Source: Verrucomicrobiota bacterium
GTDB taxonomy: Bacteria; Verrucomicrobiota; Verrucomicrobiia; Chthoniobacterales; UBA10450
Direction: 5' to 3'
Length of the DNA: 12,275 bases
Assembly: GCA_003217965.1 (NCBI GenBank)
Contig: QHNB01000111.1
Span: forward strand, 1-12,275
Part shown: piece by piece, positions 1-7,048 of the stretch
Position numbering within the stretch: position 1 is the stretch's first letter
How the letters are laid out: the number at the start of each line of letters is the position of its first letter
Position numbers and translations under genes: made by a program
Notes under the pieces: generated by a model
What the model saw: the letters and a program-made list of their open reading frames with translations, nothing else
Told to the model about the DNA's origin: nothing
The model's database searches: none

Positions 1-2
1 AT

Positions 3-566
3 TACGACCGCGAGAAACTCCAGGAGCGCCTGGCCAAGCTCGCCGGCGGTGTCGCCGTCATTAATGTCGGCGCGGCTACCGAAACCGAGATGAAGGAGAA
101 GAAGGCTCGGGTCGAAGATGCATTGCACGCTACGCGTGCGGCGGTCGAGGAAGGCATTGTGCCCGGCGGCGGCGTCGCATTCCTGCGGGCCCAGAAAGCG
201 CTCGAGAACATCAAAGATCTTGAAGCTGACGAGAAAGTTGGCGTGGCCATTGTTCGCCGCGCTATCGAGGAGCCGACGCGGCAACTAGCCGACAACGCTG
301 GCCGCGAGGGCGCCCTCATTGTCGAGGAAGTGAAGAAGCGTAAGGGTAACGAGGGTTATGATGTGTCCGGTGACCAATTCACTGACCTGGTTAAGGCGGG
401 AATTGTCGATCCGACCAAGGTCGCACGCACCGCGCTGCAAAACGCGGCCTCGATCTCCGGTCTCCTGCTTACCACAGAAGCGATCGTGACAGAGCTACCT
501 GAGAAGGAGAAAGCTCCGGCGATGCCTCCGGGTGGAATGGGTGGCATGGGCGGAATGGACTACTAA
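3..566 (+). CDS. groL: Chaperonin GroEL (Hsp60), C-terminal part, 5' end outside window
   Basis: This is the last 187 residues of the 60 kDa chaperonin subunit, which forms the double-ring cage that folds proteins with ATP and GroES in the cytoplasm. The frame is open from base 3 with no start in the window. The recognisable path is YDREKLQERLAKLAGGVAVI, then the VEDALHATRAAVEEG block, whose Asp (codon 117-119) corresponds to the ATPase residue D398 of E. coli, then the nucleotide-contacting GIVPGGG turn. It continues through the equatorial helices (DPTKVARTALQNA) and ends in PPGGMGGMGGMDY, the flexible Gly-Gly-Met tail inside the cavity. The usual length is about 545 residues, so roughly two thirds of the gene lies upstream, probably with groES. 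A strong intrinsic terminator follows 25 bases after the stop. The call is essentially certain. Confidence 0.98.
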   Translation, partial: YDREKLQERLAKLAGGVAVINVGAATETEMKEKKARVEDALHATRAAVEEGIVPGGGVAFLRAQKALENIKDLEADEKVGVAIVRRAIEEPTRQLADNAGREGALIVEEVKKRKGNEGYDVSGDQFTDLVKAGIVDPTKVARTALQNAASISGLLLTTEAIVTELPEKEKAPAMPPGGMGGMGGMDY

Positions 567-591
567 GTCACAAACAAAGAATGAATCACAG

Positions 592-628
592 CAGCCGGGC
601 TTCGAAAGGAGCCCGGCTGTCTTGTTTT
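592..628 (+). terminator. Intrinsic terminator after groEL
   Basis: Bases 592-601 (CAGCCGGGCT) pair perfectly with 610-619 (AGCCCGGCTG), a 10-bp GC-rich stem with an 8-nt loop, followed by the T-rich run TCTTGTTTT. It lies 25 bases after the groEL stop and 21 bases before the next start codon, so it should end the groESL transcript and make the Dps-type gene largely independent. Confidence 0.9.
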
Positions 629-649
629 GGAAAATAAACGCAGTCACAC

Positions 650-1246
650 ATGAAAACACAAAAACGCAACAAACAACACGACGAAGCCACGCCACTCATT
701 GAACAACGCGCGGCCGAGATCCAGACTTTCGGCCGAGTAGTCAAACTACTGATTGCCCTATCTAAGAAAGTCTGCGCACGGAGCGCTGACAATTTGAATC
801 AACTTCTCGCGGATACGATTACTCTTCGCGATCTTTACAAGAAACATCACTGGCAGGTTGCTGGCCATACCTTCTACCAGCTCCACCTCCTCTTCGATAA
901 ACATTTCAAAGAACAAAACGAGCTGGTTGACACCATCGCTGAACGAATTCAGAGCCTCGGAGCAATAAGTATCGCGATGGCCGCTGATGTCGCCGAAACG
1001 ACTATGATCCCGCGCCCGCCTCGCGGTCGGGAAGAGGTTCCCGTCCAGATTTCCCGTTTGCTTCACGCTCACGAAATGATCTTGCTCGAAGCGCGCTCCA
1101 TGGCGAAGCAGGCAAGTAAAGATGGCGACGATGGCACGAACGATCTGCTGGTTAGTGACGTTATTCGGACTAACGAATTACAGGTCTGGTTCTTGTCGGA
1201 ACATGTTGTGGACGTGCCGCTTGTTCGTGCCGACGGAAACAAATAA
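650..1246 (+). CDS. dps: Dps-family ferritin-like DNA-protection protein
   Basis: This 198-residue protein belongs to the Dps/miniferritin family: dodecamers that oxidise Fe(II), usually with H2O2, and store the iron inside the shell, protecting DNA during starvation and oxidative stress. The inter-subunit ferroxidase ligands are visible with the family spacing: H67 (in KHHWQV), H79 (LHLLFD), D94 and E98 (ELVDTIAERI), matching H51, H63, D78 and E82 of E. coli Dps. It is about 30 residues longer than typical Dps. The extra length includes a Lys/Arg-rich N-terminus (MKTQKRNKQH), and in E. coli Dps a basic N-terminal tail binds DNA, so DNA binding is plausible but not shown. The ATG at 650 follows the groEL terminator, with no clear Shine-Dalgarno. 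A hairpin at 1283 may end the transcript. Confidence 0.93.
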   Translation: MKTQKRNKQHDEATPLIEQRAAEIQTFGRVVKLLIALSKKVCARSADNLNQLLADTITLRDLYKKHHWQVAGHTFYQLHLLFDKHFKEQNELVDTIAERIQSLGAISIAMAADVAETTMIPRPPRGREEVPVQISRLLHAHEMILLEARSMAKQASKDGDDGTNDLLVSDVIRTNELQVWFLSEHVVDVPLVRADGNK

Positions 1247-1282
1247 TTCGTCCGAGCGACGCCTCTTCGTTAATTCAGGCCG

Positions 1283-1313
1283 GCAGCAGAACTCGCAAGA
1301 GACTTGCTGCTTT
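1283..1313 (+). terminator. Possible weak terminator after dps
   Basis: GCAGCA (1283-1288) pairs with TGCTGC (1305-1310). Inside it, CTC/GAG closes a GCAA tetraloop of the stable GNRA type, with a small internal mismatch between the two stems. Only TTT follows, so termination would be weak. The rest of the 1247-1429 gap has short AT-rich stretches (around 1350-1378) that could hold the gdhA promoter, but I cannot point to a convincing -35/-10 pair. Confidence 0.45.
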
Positions 1314-1429
1314 GTCGCCAAAAGTGTGCTTCTGTTCCTATTTCGCCTCGGAAATATAGCCTTTTTTCATGATTTTGAATCGCTTCGATCCAATCCGGCG
1401 GTATTCCAATCTGAACCGTCATCGCGGAC

Positions 1430-2875
1430 ATGAGTAAGAGACCGCCCCCTGGCGATTCATTGACTTCTCAGAAGCTGCCCCGCGAGAACAGCCGATTCTC
1501 GAAAAAACTCCCAATGAATGATTACATCTCAGAAGTGATCGCCGGCGCTAAGGCGAGAAACCCTGGAGAACCGGAATTTCATCAGGCTGTCCAGGAAGTA
1601 GTGGAATCGCTCTCGCTTGTCCTCGATCGGCACCCGGAATATCGGGCGGCCAAGATTCTGGAGCGAATTATCGAGCCGGAGCGGGTGATCATGTTTCGGG
1701 TCCCGTGGCGGGATGACGAGGGCAACTTTCACGTCAATCGCGGATTCCGAATTCAAATGAACAGCGCAATCGGTCCTTATAAGGGCGGAATGCGATTTCA
1801 TCCCTCAGTTAACCTCGGCATTCTCAAATTCCTCGCCTTTGAACAGGTGTTCAAAAACGCGCTCACGACTTTACCGATGGGCGGGGCCAAGGGGGGATCC
1901 GATTTTGATCCAAAAGGAAAAAGCGATTTCGAAGTGATGCGTTTCTGCCAAGCTTTGATGTCGGAACTGTTTCGACATATTGGACCGGACACAGATATTC
2001 CGGCTGGCGATATCGGGGTCGGATCGCGCGAAATCGGATTTCTCTTCGGTATGTACAAACGGCTCCGAAACGAGTTCACCGGCGTCATGACCGGGAAAGG
2101 CCTTACTTGGGGCGGTTCGGTTATAAGACCTGAAGCGACGGGATATGGTGCGGTTTATTTCGCGGCCGAGATGCTAAAAACGCGCAAGGAGGAGCTCGAA
2201 GGAAAGGTCTGTCTGGTATCTGGAAGTGGAAATGTCGCGCAGTACACGGTGGAGAAACTCATTTCGCTCGGGGCGCGCCCTGTGACTCTGTCCGACTCGG
2301 ACGGGTTTATCTATGACGAGGCAGGAATCACACGTGAGAAGCTCGCTTTTATTATGGATTTGAAGAACGTTCGGCGCGGTCGTATCGCCGAGTACGCGGA
2401 AAAATTCAGGAGCGCAACCTTCAATCCGACAGATCCCAAGCTTGATTATAACCCGCTTTGGGATCACAAGGCTCAATGCGCCTTCCCGAGCGCAACTCAA
2501 AACGAGATCAACGAAAAGGACGCGGCTAATCTGCTGAAAAACGGCGTCTACGTAGTTTCGGAAGGCGCGAACATGCCGACTACAATCGACGGCATTAATC
2601 GATTTCTCGAAGCAAAAATCCTCTTCGGTCCAGGCAAGGCGGCAAATGCTGGCGGCGTGGCGACCTCGGGCTTGGAGATGGCGCAAAACAGCATGCGCAT
2701 CTCGTGGACGCGTGAGGAAGTCGACAATCGTCTTTACAACATCATGAAGACGATCCACGAAGTCTGCTATCGGACAGCAGAAAAGTACGGCACGCCTGGC
2801 AATTACGTCAACGGCGCCAACATCGCCGGGTTCGTAAAAGTCGCCAACGCCATGATGGATCAGGGGCTGGTCTAG
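1430..2875 (+). CDS. gdhA: Glutamate dehydrogenase, NADP-type hexameric family
   Basis: The enzyme interconverts 2-oxoglutarate plus ammonium and L-glutamate using NAD(P)H, assimilating nitrogen in the cytoplasm. Family blocks in order are YKGGMRFHPSVN (substrate site), PMGGAKGGSDFDPKGKS with the catalytic Lys in GGAKGG, DIPAGDIGVG, KGLTWGGSVIRPEATGYG, and the Rossmann turn VSGSGNVAQYT followed by a SDSDG strand end. C-terminal blocks are EGANMPTT and GPGKAANAGGVATSGLEMAQN. From this ATG the product has 481 residues. A stop lies 15 bases upstream, so this is the first possible ATG. The family's usual N-terminus and length (about 450) fit better from Met29 (ATG at 1514, 453 residues), and residues 1-28 look non-homologous, so 1514 may be the true start. 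Neither start has a clear Shine-Dalgarno. The cofactor preference is inferred from overall similarity to GdhA and not proven. Confidence 0.96.
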   Translation: MSKRPPPGDSLTSQKLPRENSRFSKKLPMNDYISEVIAGAKARNPGEPEFHQAVQEVVESLSLVLDRHPEYRAAKILERIIEPERVIMFRVPWRDDEGNFHVNRGFRIQMNSAIGPYKGGMRFHPSVNLGILKFLAFEQVFKNALTTLPMGGAKGGSDFDPKGKSDFEVMRFCQALMSELFRHIGPDTDIPAGDIGVGSREIGFLFGMYKRLRNEFTGVMTGKGLTWGGSVIRPEATGYGAVYFAAEMLKTRKEELEGKVCLVSGSGNVAQYTVEKLISLGARPVTLSDSDGFIYDEAGITREKLAFIMDLKNVRRGRIAEYAEKFRSATFNPTDPKLDYNPLWDHKAQCAFPSATQNEINEKDAANLLKNGVYVVSEGANMPTTIDGINRFLEAKILFGPGKAANAGGVATSGLEMAQNSMRISWTREEVDNRLYNIMKTIHEVCYRTAEKYGTPGNYVNGANIAGFVKVANAMMDQGLV

Positions 2876-2904
2876 GTGATGCCACTTTCAAGTCTTGGCT
2901 CTGA

Positions 2905-2935
2905 TGGACGAGGGCGATCGCCCGCGACTCGACCA
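2905..2935. other. Stem-loop / GC palindrome after gdhA
   Basis: TGGACGAG (2905-2912) faces CTCGACCA (2928-2935) with one A-A mismatch. Between them sits the perfect 12-base palindrome GGGCGATCGCCC (2912-2923). No T-run follows, so it is not a classical intrinsic terminator. It could slow or protect the 3' end of the gdhA mRNA, or be chance. The remainder of the 2876-3012 gap shows nothing else I can support. Confidence 0.35.
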
Positions 2936-3012
2936 GCCGCAGGGTTGAATAATTCCTTGTCAGGGAGAGAGAATTTAAGTGAGACTCGTAATTTCCAATC
3001 GTTCTACTGTCT

Positions 3013-4512
3013 ATGAAAATTGGCGTCCGGTGCTCTGTTCTTTTTACCATCACGACCGTCGCTTTCGCTGCAACAGCATTGGCACAAAACAGTTCCCACA
3101 ATCCAACCTGGTGGGACAAATACACTTACCTCGCCAAAAATGGCCCGCTCGGGGAGGGCGGCTCGACCTCCTCCATCAGCTTTGGCAGCAACGTCGATCT
3201 GTCGAACGAATGCGGACCGCAAAGCGAAACTTTTATTACTTTGAACTCACGCGCGCCGAAAATGCTTGCCGCTGGCTCGAACGAAATCTTTCGGTTGCCG
3301 ATGCGTGGGTACTTTTCCGGTAACGCTGGATCTAGCTGGGGCGGGGTCGACTTACCCTTACCACCAGCGAATGGAACGAACGGGATCGACTTCGGTTCCG
3401 ATCCGACACTGGCTTTCGATAGCCAAGGCAATCTTTTCTATGGCTATATCGTCGTGTTTTTCGGTAACGGCTCCGGTATTAATGGAACAGAGATGGCCGT
3501 CGCCCGGTCAACCGACGGGGGAAAGAGTTATCCGAGTGTTGCGTTCTTCGGATTTGAAGGTGGCTCGAATCATTTCAATGACAAGCCCATGATCACGGCG
3601 GACATAAACCAGAGCAGTCCGTTCCGTGACAATGTTTACATTGCGTGGGACGCGGCGGCAGGTGGATCGACGGGCGGTGGCGTACGGCTTGCCACGTCGA
3701 CCGATCACGGCGCGAGCTTTACCACTGTGCGGGTTGATGACCCGAGCGGACCCGGCCGCTCGATCGGCGCCTCTCCGGCCGCAGGTCCGAATGGCGAAGT
3801 CTACGTGGCATGGAACGACTACGTAGCCAATGCGATTAAATTTAATCGTTCCTTTGATGGTGGCAAAAACTGGGATATTCCACGCACCATTTCGACCAAA
3901 AGCATTCCGTTCGATATTGGTATTCCAGCGGAATCGTTCCGTCGGGCATTAGTCTATCCGTCACTTGGCGTGGACTGTTCCAATGGGCCATACAAAGGCC
4001 GCATTTACGCTTCTTGGATGGATTTAACGTCTAGTGGGACGACCGATATCTTCATCTCCTATTCGGATGATTACGGGAAGAACTGGTCAACCCCGGCTCC
4101 TGTCACCGACCGGCTCACATTCCCGGTCGATCGTTTCAACCACTGGATGTCGGTCGATCCTGTTACCGGCGATGTCAATGTGGCCTTCTACGACACTCGC
4201 AACGACACAACCGGACAACGTTTCATGACCGACTATTATTTGGCGCATTCCACCGACGGAGGACAGACTTGGTCCTCTCCCGATATTCGTGTGAGCAATG
4301 TCAGTTCGAATGAACATGATTGCGGCGGGATTTTTCCATGCTCTGGCATCAACTATGGTAACCAACAGGGCGACTACGAAGGGCTCGTTTCCTATAGTGG
4401 TTTGTCTTATCCGATCTGGACCGACAGTCGTCGACAGATGGATACAATCACAGGCTGCAGCCGGAACTTAGCGATGGAAGAGGTCTTTTCCGCGAAGGTG
4501 AACCCACACTGA
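3013..4512 (+). CDS. Secreted Asp-box (BNR/sialidase-like) beta-propeller protein
   Basis: This 499-residue exported protein has a signal peptide MKIGVRCSVLFTITTVAFAA with a likely cut after TALA (residue 24). The mature part carries repeated Asp-boxes (S-x-D-x-G-x-x-W/F/Y) at the tips of propeller blades: S166TDGGKSY, S229TDHGASF, S280FDGGKNW, S351DDYGKNW and S413TDGGQTW. A degenerate one with Asn for Asp sits at S102GNAGSSW. This architecture is shared by sialidases, other glycosidases and non-enzymatic propellers. An FRLP at residues 93-96 resembles the sialidase FRIP motif, but I cannot find the rest of a catalytic set, so activity is unproven. The ending GDYEGLVSYSG then WTDSR recurs in uncharacterised exported proteins of soil bacteria. 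Five cysteines are present, which suits an extracytoplasmic protein. The ATG is chosen because the signal peptide begins there; no Shine-Dalgarno is evident. Confidence 0.88.
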   Translation: MKIGVRCSVLFTITTVAFAATALAQNSSHNPTWWDKYTYLAKNGPLGEGGSTSSISFGSNVDLSNECGPQSETFITLNSRAPKMLAAGSNEIFRLPMRGYFSGNAGSSWGGVDLPLPPANGTNGIDFGSDPTLAFDSQGNLFYGYIVVFFGNGSGINGTEMAVARSTDGGKSYPSVAFFGFEGGSNHFNDKPMITADINQSSPFRDNVYIAWDAAAGGSTGGGVRLATSTDHGASFTTVRVDDPSGPGRSIGASPAAGPNGEVYVAWNDYVANAIKFNRSFDGGKNWDIPRTISTKSIPFDIGIPAESFRRALVYPSLGVDCSNGPYKGRIYASWMDLTSSGTTDIFISYSDDYGKNWSTPAPVTDRLTFPVDRFNHWMSVDPVTGDVNVAFYDTRNDTTGQRFMTDYYLAHSTDGGQTWSSPDIRVSNVSSNEHDCGGIFPCSGINYGNQQGDYEGLVSYSGLSYPIWTDSRRQMDTITGCSRNLAMEEVFSAKVNPH

Positions 4513-4606
4513 GGATCGCTGATATTCGGACGGCTCGCTAGATTACACGCGGCGACGTTTCCCGAATCGCCGACTGAGAAAATCGGTGGCATGATGTTAT
4601 CATCAA

Positions 4607-4817
4607 GAGATGTCTCGGTTCGGGCCGGACTGGCATCTTCGCTCGACATGACAAAGAGTCGTTTGTACCACTGATCGAACAAATCAGACCATTACTTTGC
4701 GCCATCCCGAGCCGCAAAGACAGCGAGAGACCTCTCAATCCGACGCCGGTCACACAAACTACCGGAAAGAACGTCGCACGTCCGAATGCGAGATCCTTCG
4801 CTTCGGTCAGGATGACG
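4607..4817. repeat. Three degenerate copies of a dispersed intergenic repeat
   Basis: The gene-free gap 4513-4908 contains three related pieces. Copy 1 (about 4607-4654) runs from GAGATGTCTCGGTTCG to TTCGCTCGACATGAC. Copy 2 (about 4702-4736) is inverted, CATCCCGAGC to AGCGAGAGACCTCTC. Copy 3 (about 4788-4817) is in the orientation of copy 1, GAGATCCTTCGCTTCGGTCA then GGATGACG. The shared theme is GAGA-TCTC/CCTTCGCTTCG-(G/C)TCAGGATGAC, a motif I recognise from noncoding repeats of many soil-bacterial genomes, where it yields spurious peptides such as ILTEAKDL (minus strand) and ILRFGQDD (plus strand). Both occur here in conceptual translations of copy 3. In the rest of the gap I see only short hairpins (for example TGATG/CATCA near 4592-4605) and no gene. 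Confidence 0.65.
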
Positions 4818-4908
4818 CGACGAAGTTTAACGCCCACTGCCACACCACTAAAATTGACCCAATCCCGAGTCGTGCGCAGTAATCGGTGATTAGGTAATCG
4901 ACGGGTAG

Positions 4909-6282
4909 ATGACTGAAAGCCGATCCGACAATACTAACGGTCCATCGCTGGCGCGACGGCTCGGCTTATTTGACGCCACCATGATCGTGATGGGCGGAAT
5001 TATTGGTGCAGGAATTTTCGTGAATCCTTCGGTAGTGGCACAGCGCGTAAACACGCCCGCTCTGGTCCTGTGCGCCTGGTTAATCGGTGGCCTGATTGCA
5101 TTGATTGGCGCATTTGTTTACGCGGAACTGGCGGCGCTTCGACCTGGAGTCGGTGGTCAGTATGCTTATCTGCGCGATGCCTATCACCCGATGGTCGCCT
5201 TTTTGTATGGGTGGACGTTGCTTCTCGTCGTGCAAACGGGCGGCATGGCTGGCGCGGCCATTATCTTTGGCCGTTACTTTCGAGAGCTTTCTGGACTAGC
5301 CGTTTCGGAACAGTTCGTTGCGACGGCCGCTTTGGCCATTCTCACTTTCGTTAATTGCCTTGGAATCCGCACCGGGAGCAATGCCCAAAGTGCGTTGATG
5401 CTGCTGAAACTAGCAGCGATCGCGTTGTTGATTGGAGTCGGATTGAGCCTGGGCGGCGCGCCAAGAACTGACGAAGTGCATGCTCAGGTCGGGGCGAGCT
5501 CGCTTGCTGGACTGGCAGCGGCGATGGTGCCGGTAATCTTCGCCTATGGTGGTTGGCAAACGGCCACCTTCGTTAGCGGCGAAATGCGGAATCCGCGGCG
5601 GGATTTGCCGCGCGGTCTTTTCATCGGCGTGAGTGGTGTGATCGTTGTCTACTTATTAGTGACGTATACCTGTTTGCACGCGCTCGGAATTCAGCACTTG
5701 GCCAACACAACGATTCCGGCCTCGGAGGTGATGCGGCTCGCGTGGGGAACGCGAGGTGCACAGGTGATCGCATGGGGCATCGCGATTTCGACAGTAGGCT
5801 TTCTGAGCCAAAGCATACTGACGGCTCCCCGAGTCTATTATGCGATGGCCCGTGATGGGGTTTTCTTCAAAGCCGTTGGGCATCTTGATACGCGGACACG
5901 AGCACCAGTGGTGGCAATTGTCCTGCAGGGAGCATGGGCTGCTATCGTCGCGCTAACTGGGAGGTATGAGCAAATTCTCAACTATGTCGTCACGATCGAT
6001 GTTCTCTTCTTTGGGTTAACGGGCGCGGCCCTGTTGGTGTTTCGTGCGAGGCAACGGCGTGGTGAGTCCGAGCCGGACATGAGTGGCGTCGTGCGAGTGC
6101 CATGGCATCCGCTCACGACGGGCATATTTGTCTTCACGTGCTGGAGTGTGGCGGTAAGTACGCTTGTCCGATATCCGCAAAACGCGGGGATTGGCGTCGG
6201 GATTCTAGCAATTGGCGCGCTAATTTATCCGCTGTGGCGGTTTCGGCGGCCGTCAAGAACTCAGCCGGAATCGTTGGACTGA
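4909..6282 (+). CDS. APC-superfamily amino-acid permease
   Basis: This 457-residue inner-membrane transporter of the amino acid-polyamine-organocation family has about 12 hydrophobic helices. The unwound TM1 motif GGIIGAGIFVNPSVVA (residues 29-44) is the Gly-rich substrate-binding break typical of the fold. FAYGGWQTATFVSGEMRNP in the middle is the conserved TM6 and following loop (E of GEM-NP), and RVYYAMARDGVFF marks the TM8 region loop. The overall pattern resembles the LAT/SteT-like branch (exchangers and permeases for neutral amino acids), but substrate and coupling cannot be read from the sequence. The ATG at 4909 is the first in frame before the charged N-terminus; no strong Shine-Dalgarno is seen. 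It stands alone on this strand, with the repeat-bearing gap before it and a convergent minus-strand gene whose stop is one base beyond its own. Confidence 0.93.
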   Translation: MTESRSDNTNGPSLARRLGLFDATMIVMGGIIGAGIFVNPSVVAQRVNTPALVLCAWLIGGLIALIGAFVYAELAALRPGVGGQYAYLRDAYHPMVAFLYGWTLLLVVQTGGMAGAAIIFGRYFRELSGLAVSEQFVATAALAILTFVNCLGIRTGSNAQSALMLLKLAAIALLIGVGLSLGGAPRTDEVHAQVGASSLAGLAAAMVPVIFAYGGWQTATFVSGEMRNPRRDLPRGLFIGVSGVIVVYLLVTYTCLHALGIQHLANTTIPASEVMRLAWGTRGAQVIAWGIAISTVGFLSQSILTAPRVYYAMARDGVFFKAVGHLDTRTRAPVVAIVLQGAWAAIVALTGRYEQILNYVVTIDVLFFGLTGAALLVFRARQRRGESEPDMSGVVRVPWHPLTTGIFVFTCWSVAVSTLVRYPQNAGIGVGILAIGALIYPLWRFRRPSRTQPESLD

Positions 6283-6283
6283 A

Positions 6284-6451
6284 TTACACGTGGCGAGCGC
6301 GTCGTTTTCGCTTTGCCGCTTTTGCTCCTTCTTTTCCCAAAGCGGTCCGAGTCTTTGTTGATAAATGGGAGATCGTTCGCTTCTTTTTTGCAGCGACGAT
6401 GGCTTTGCCAATATTTTTGCGTGCAGCAGCGCGTTGTTTGCGCGAGGCCAT
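6284..6451 (-). CDS. Small very basic protein (55 aa), unrecognised
   Basis: Translating the minus strand from the ATG at 6451-6449 to the TAA at 6286-6284 gives a 55-residue protein beginning MASRKQRAAARKNIGKAI and ending KRKRRARHV. About 40% of residues are Lys or Arg with many Ala, and the only acidic residue is one Glu. The central stretch (RTISHLSTKTRTALGKEGAK) reminds me of small uncharacterised basic proteins with a 'KTRTALGKxGA' core in soil bacteria; that is a recollection, not a search. It starts 11 bases after the stop of the DUF6496-like gene on the same strand, so the two are probably co-transcribed. Its stop is one base from that of the convergent permease. The composition suggests nucleic-acid binding. 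Reality as a gene is supported by clean basic composition, tight packing and no frame conflict, but there is no Shine-Dalgarno. Confidence 0.65.
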   Translation of the reverse strand: MASRKQRAAARKNIGKAIVAAKKKRTISHLSTKTRTALGKEGAKAAKRKRRARHV

Positions 6452-6462
6452 CAGTTAGAAGG

Positions 6463-6915
6463 TTAGCGATTCCGCTTTCGGGTGCGTGCCGCCTTTCTCG
6501 CGGCGCGGGAACGATCCGCCTTACTCCGGCTACGGGCGGCAGAACGAGCCTGGCGTGATAGCGCACGACGCGAAGCGGCGGAACGCGGCTCGCGTTTCAG
6601 CGCCTTTCTCACAGCGCGTGAACGAGTAGCTGAGGGCTTTCTCCGCTTTCGGCTGCGACCCTTGCTGGTATCGCGCGCGGCTTGTTTTCTCGTCCGCGCG
6701 GAAACTCTTCCCTTCTTGGGTGGCGGTAGCTTCACACCGGCTCGGCGCGCTTTCGATAATCCGATCGCTATGGCTTGTTTGGTCGAACGCGCGCCATGTT
6801 TTCCTTCGCGAACATGCTCCATTTCTTCGCGTACAAATTCGCCCGCTTGGGTTGATGGTGATTTGCCTTCCCTTTCGTCCTCTCGGGCCCGCTCGATTGT
6901 TTCCTCTTCTGGCAT
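6463..6915 (-). CDS. DUF6496-like protein with long Arg/Lys/Ser/Ala tail
   Basis: This 150-residue protein has no known function. The N-terminal part (residues 1-40) is acidic and helical (MPEEETIERAREDE, then GEFVREEMEHVREGKHG). It leads into the conserved-looking block ARSTKQAIAIGLSKARRAGV (42-61), which I recognise as the core of DUF6496-type small proteins. From about residue 66 onward the chain is low-complexity and strongly basic (RSRKRRKP, SRSKADRSRAARKAARTRKR), like histone H1-type tails, implying DNA or RNA binding. I chose the ATG at 6915 because the family block starts there; an AAAGG lies 3 nt upstream, too close to be decisive. An upstream ATG at 6981 would add 22 residues without family resemblance. 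The gene is divergent from the small gene at 7049 and followed by the 55-residue basic gene. Confidence 0.8.
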   Translation of the reverse strand: MPEEETIERAREDEREGKSPSTQAGEFVREEMEHVREGKHGARSTKQAIAIGLSKARRAGVKLPPPKKGRVSARTRKQAARDTSKGRSRKRRKPSATRSRAVRKALKREPRSAASRRALSRQARSAARSRSKADRSRAARKAARTRKRNR

Positions 6916-7048
6916 ATACCTTTGTTTCGCTCGAAAATCTGAGCCTGGACGTGCGCGTGAATAGGGAATCGATTGGCGCAATCCTAACTGGAGCCTTGAT
7001 TTAGACCGTCACGCGCGCATTTTTTAGCGTCGTCTGAAGTAGGTCATT

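Noticed and set aside
1122..1433. Plus-strand frame of 103 residues overlapping the end of dps and reaching the gdhA start (ATGA)
   Set aside because: The ATGA overlap is suggestive, but the product has no family pattern, its first third lies within dps in another frame, and a hairpin interrupts it.
2174..2758. Minus-strand frame of 194 residues inside glutamate dehydrogenase
   Set aside because: It is a shadow of a strongly conserved gene, with no plausible domain and no start signal.
2979..3323. GTG-start frame of 114 residues preceded by AGGGAGAGAG
   Set aside because: It overlaps the signal-peptide-bearing propeller gene in another frame, and its product has no family pattern. The purine run may serve as a distant leader but does not make this a gene.
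4538..4882. Open frames on both strands (about 101 residues minus, 61 residues plus) in the gap before the permease
   Set aside because: Their most distinctive peptides (ILTEAKDL, ILRFGQDD) come from the dispersed repeat, and the rest is unpatterned, Ser/Arg/Cys-rich sequence. I treat them as spurious translations of repeat DNA.
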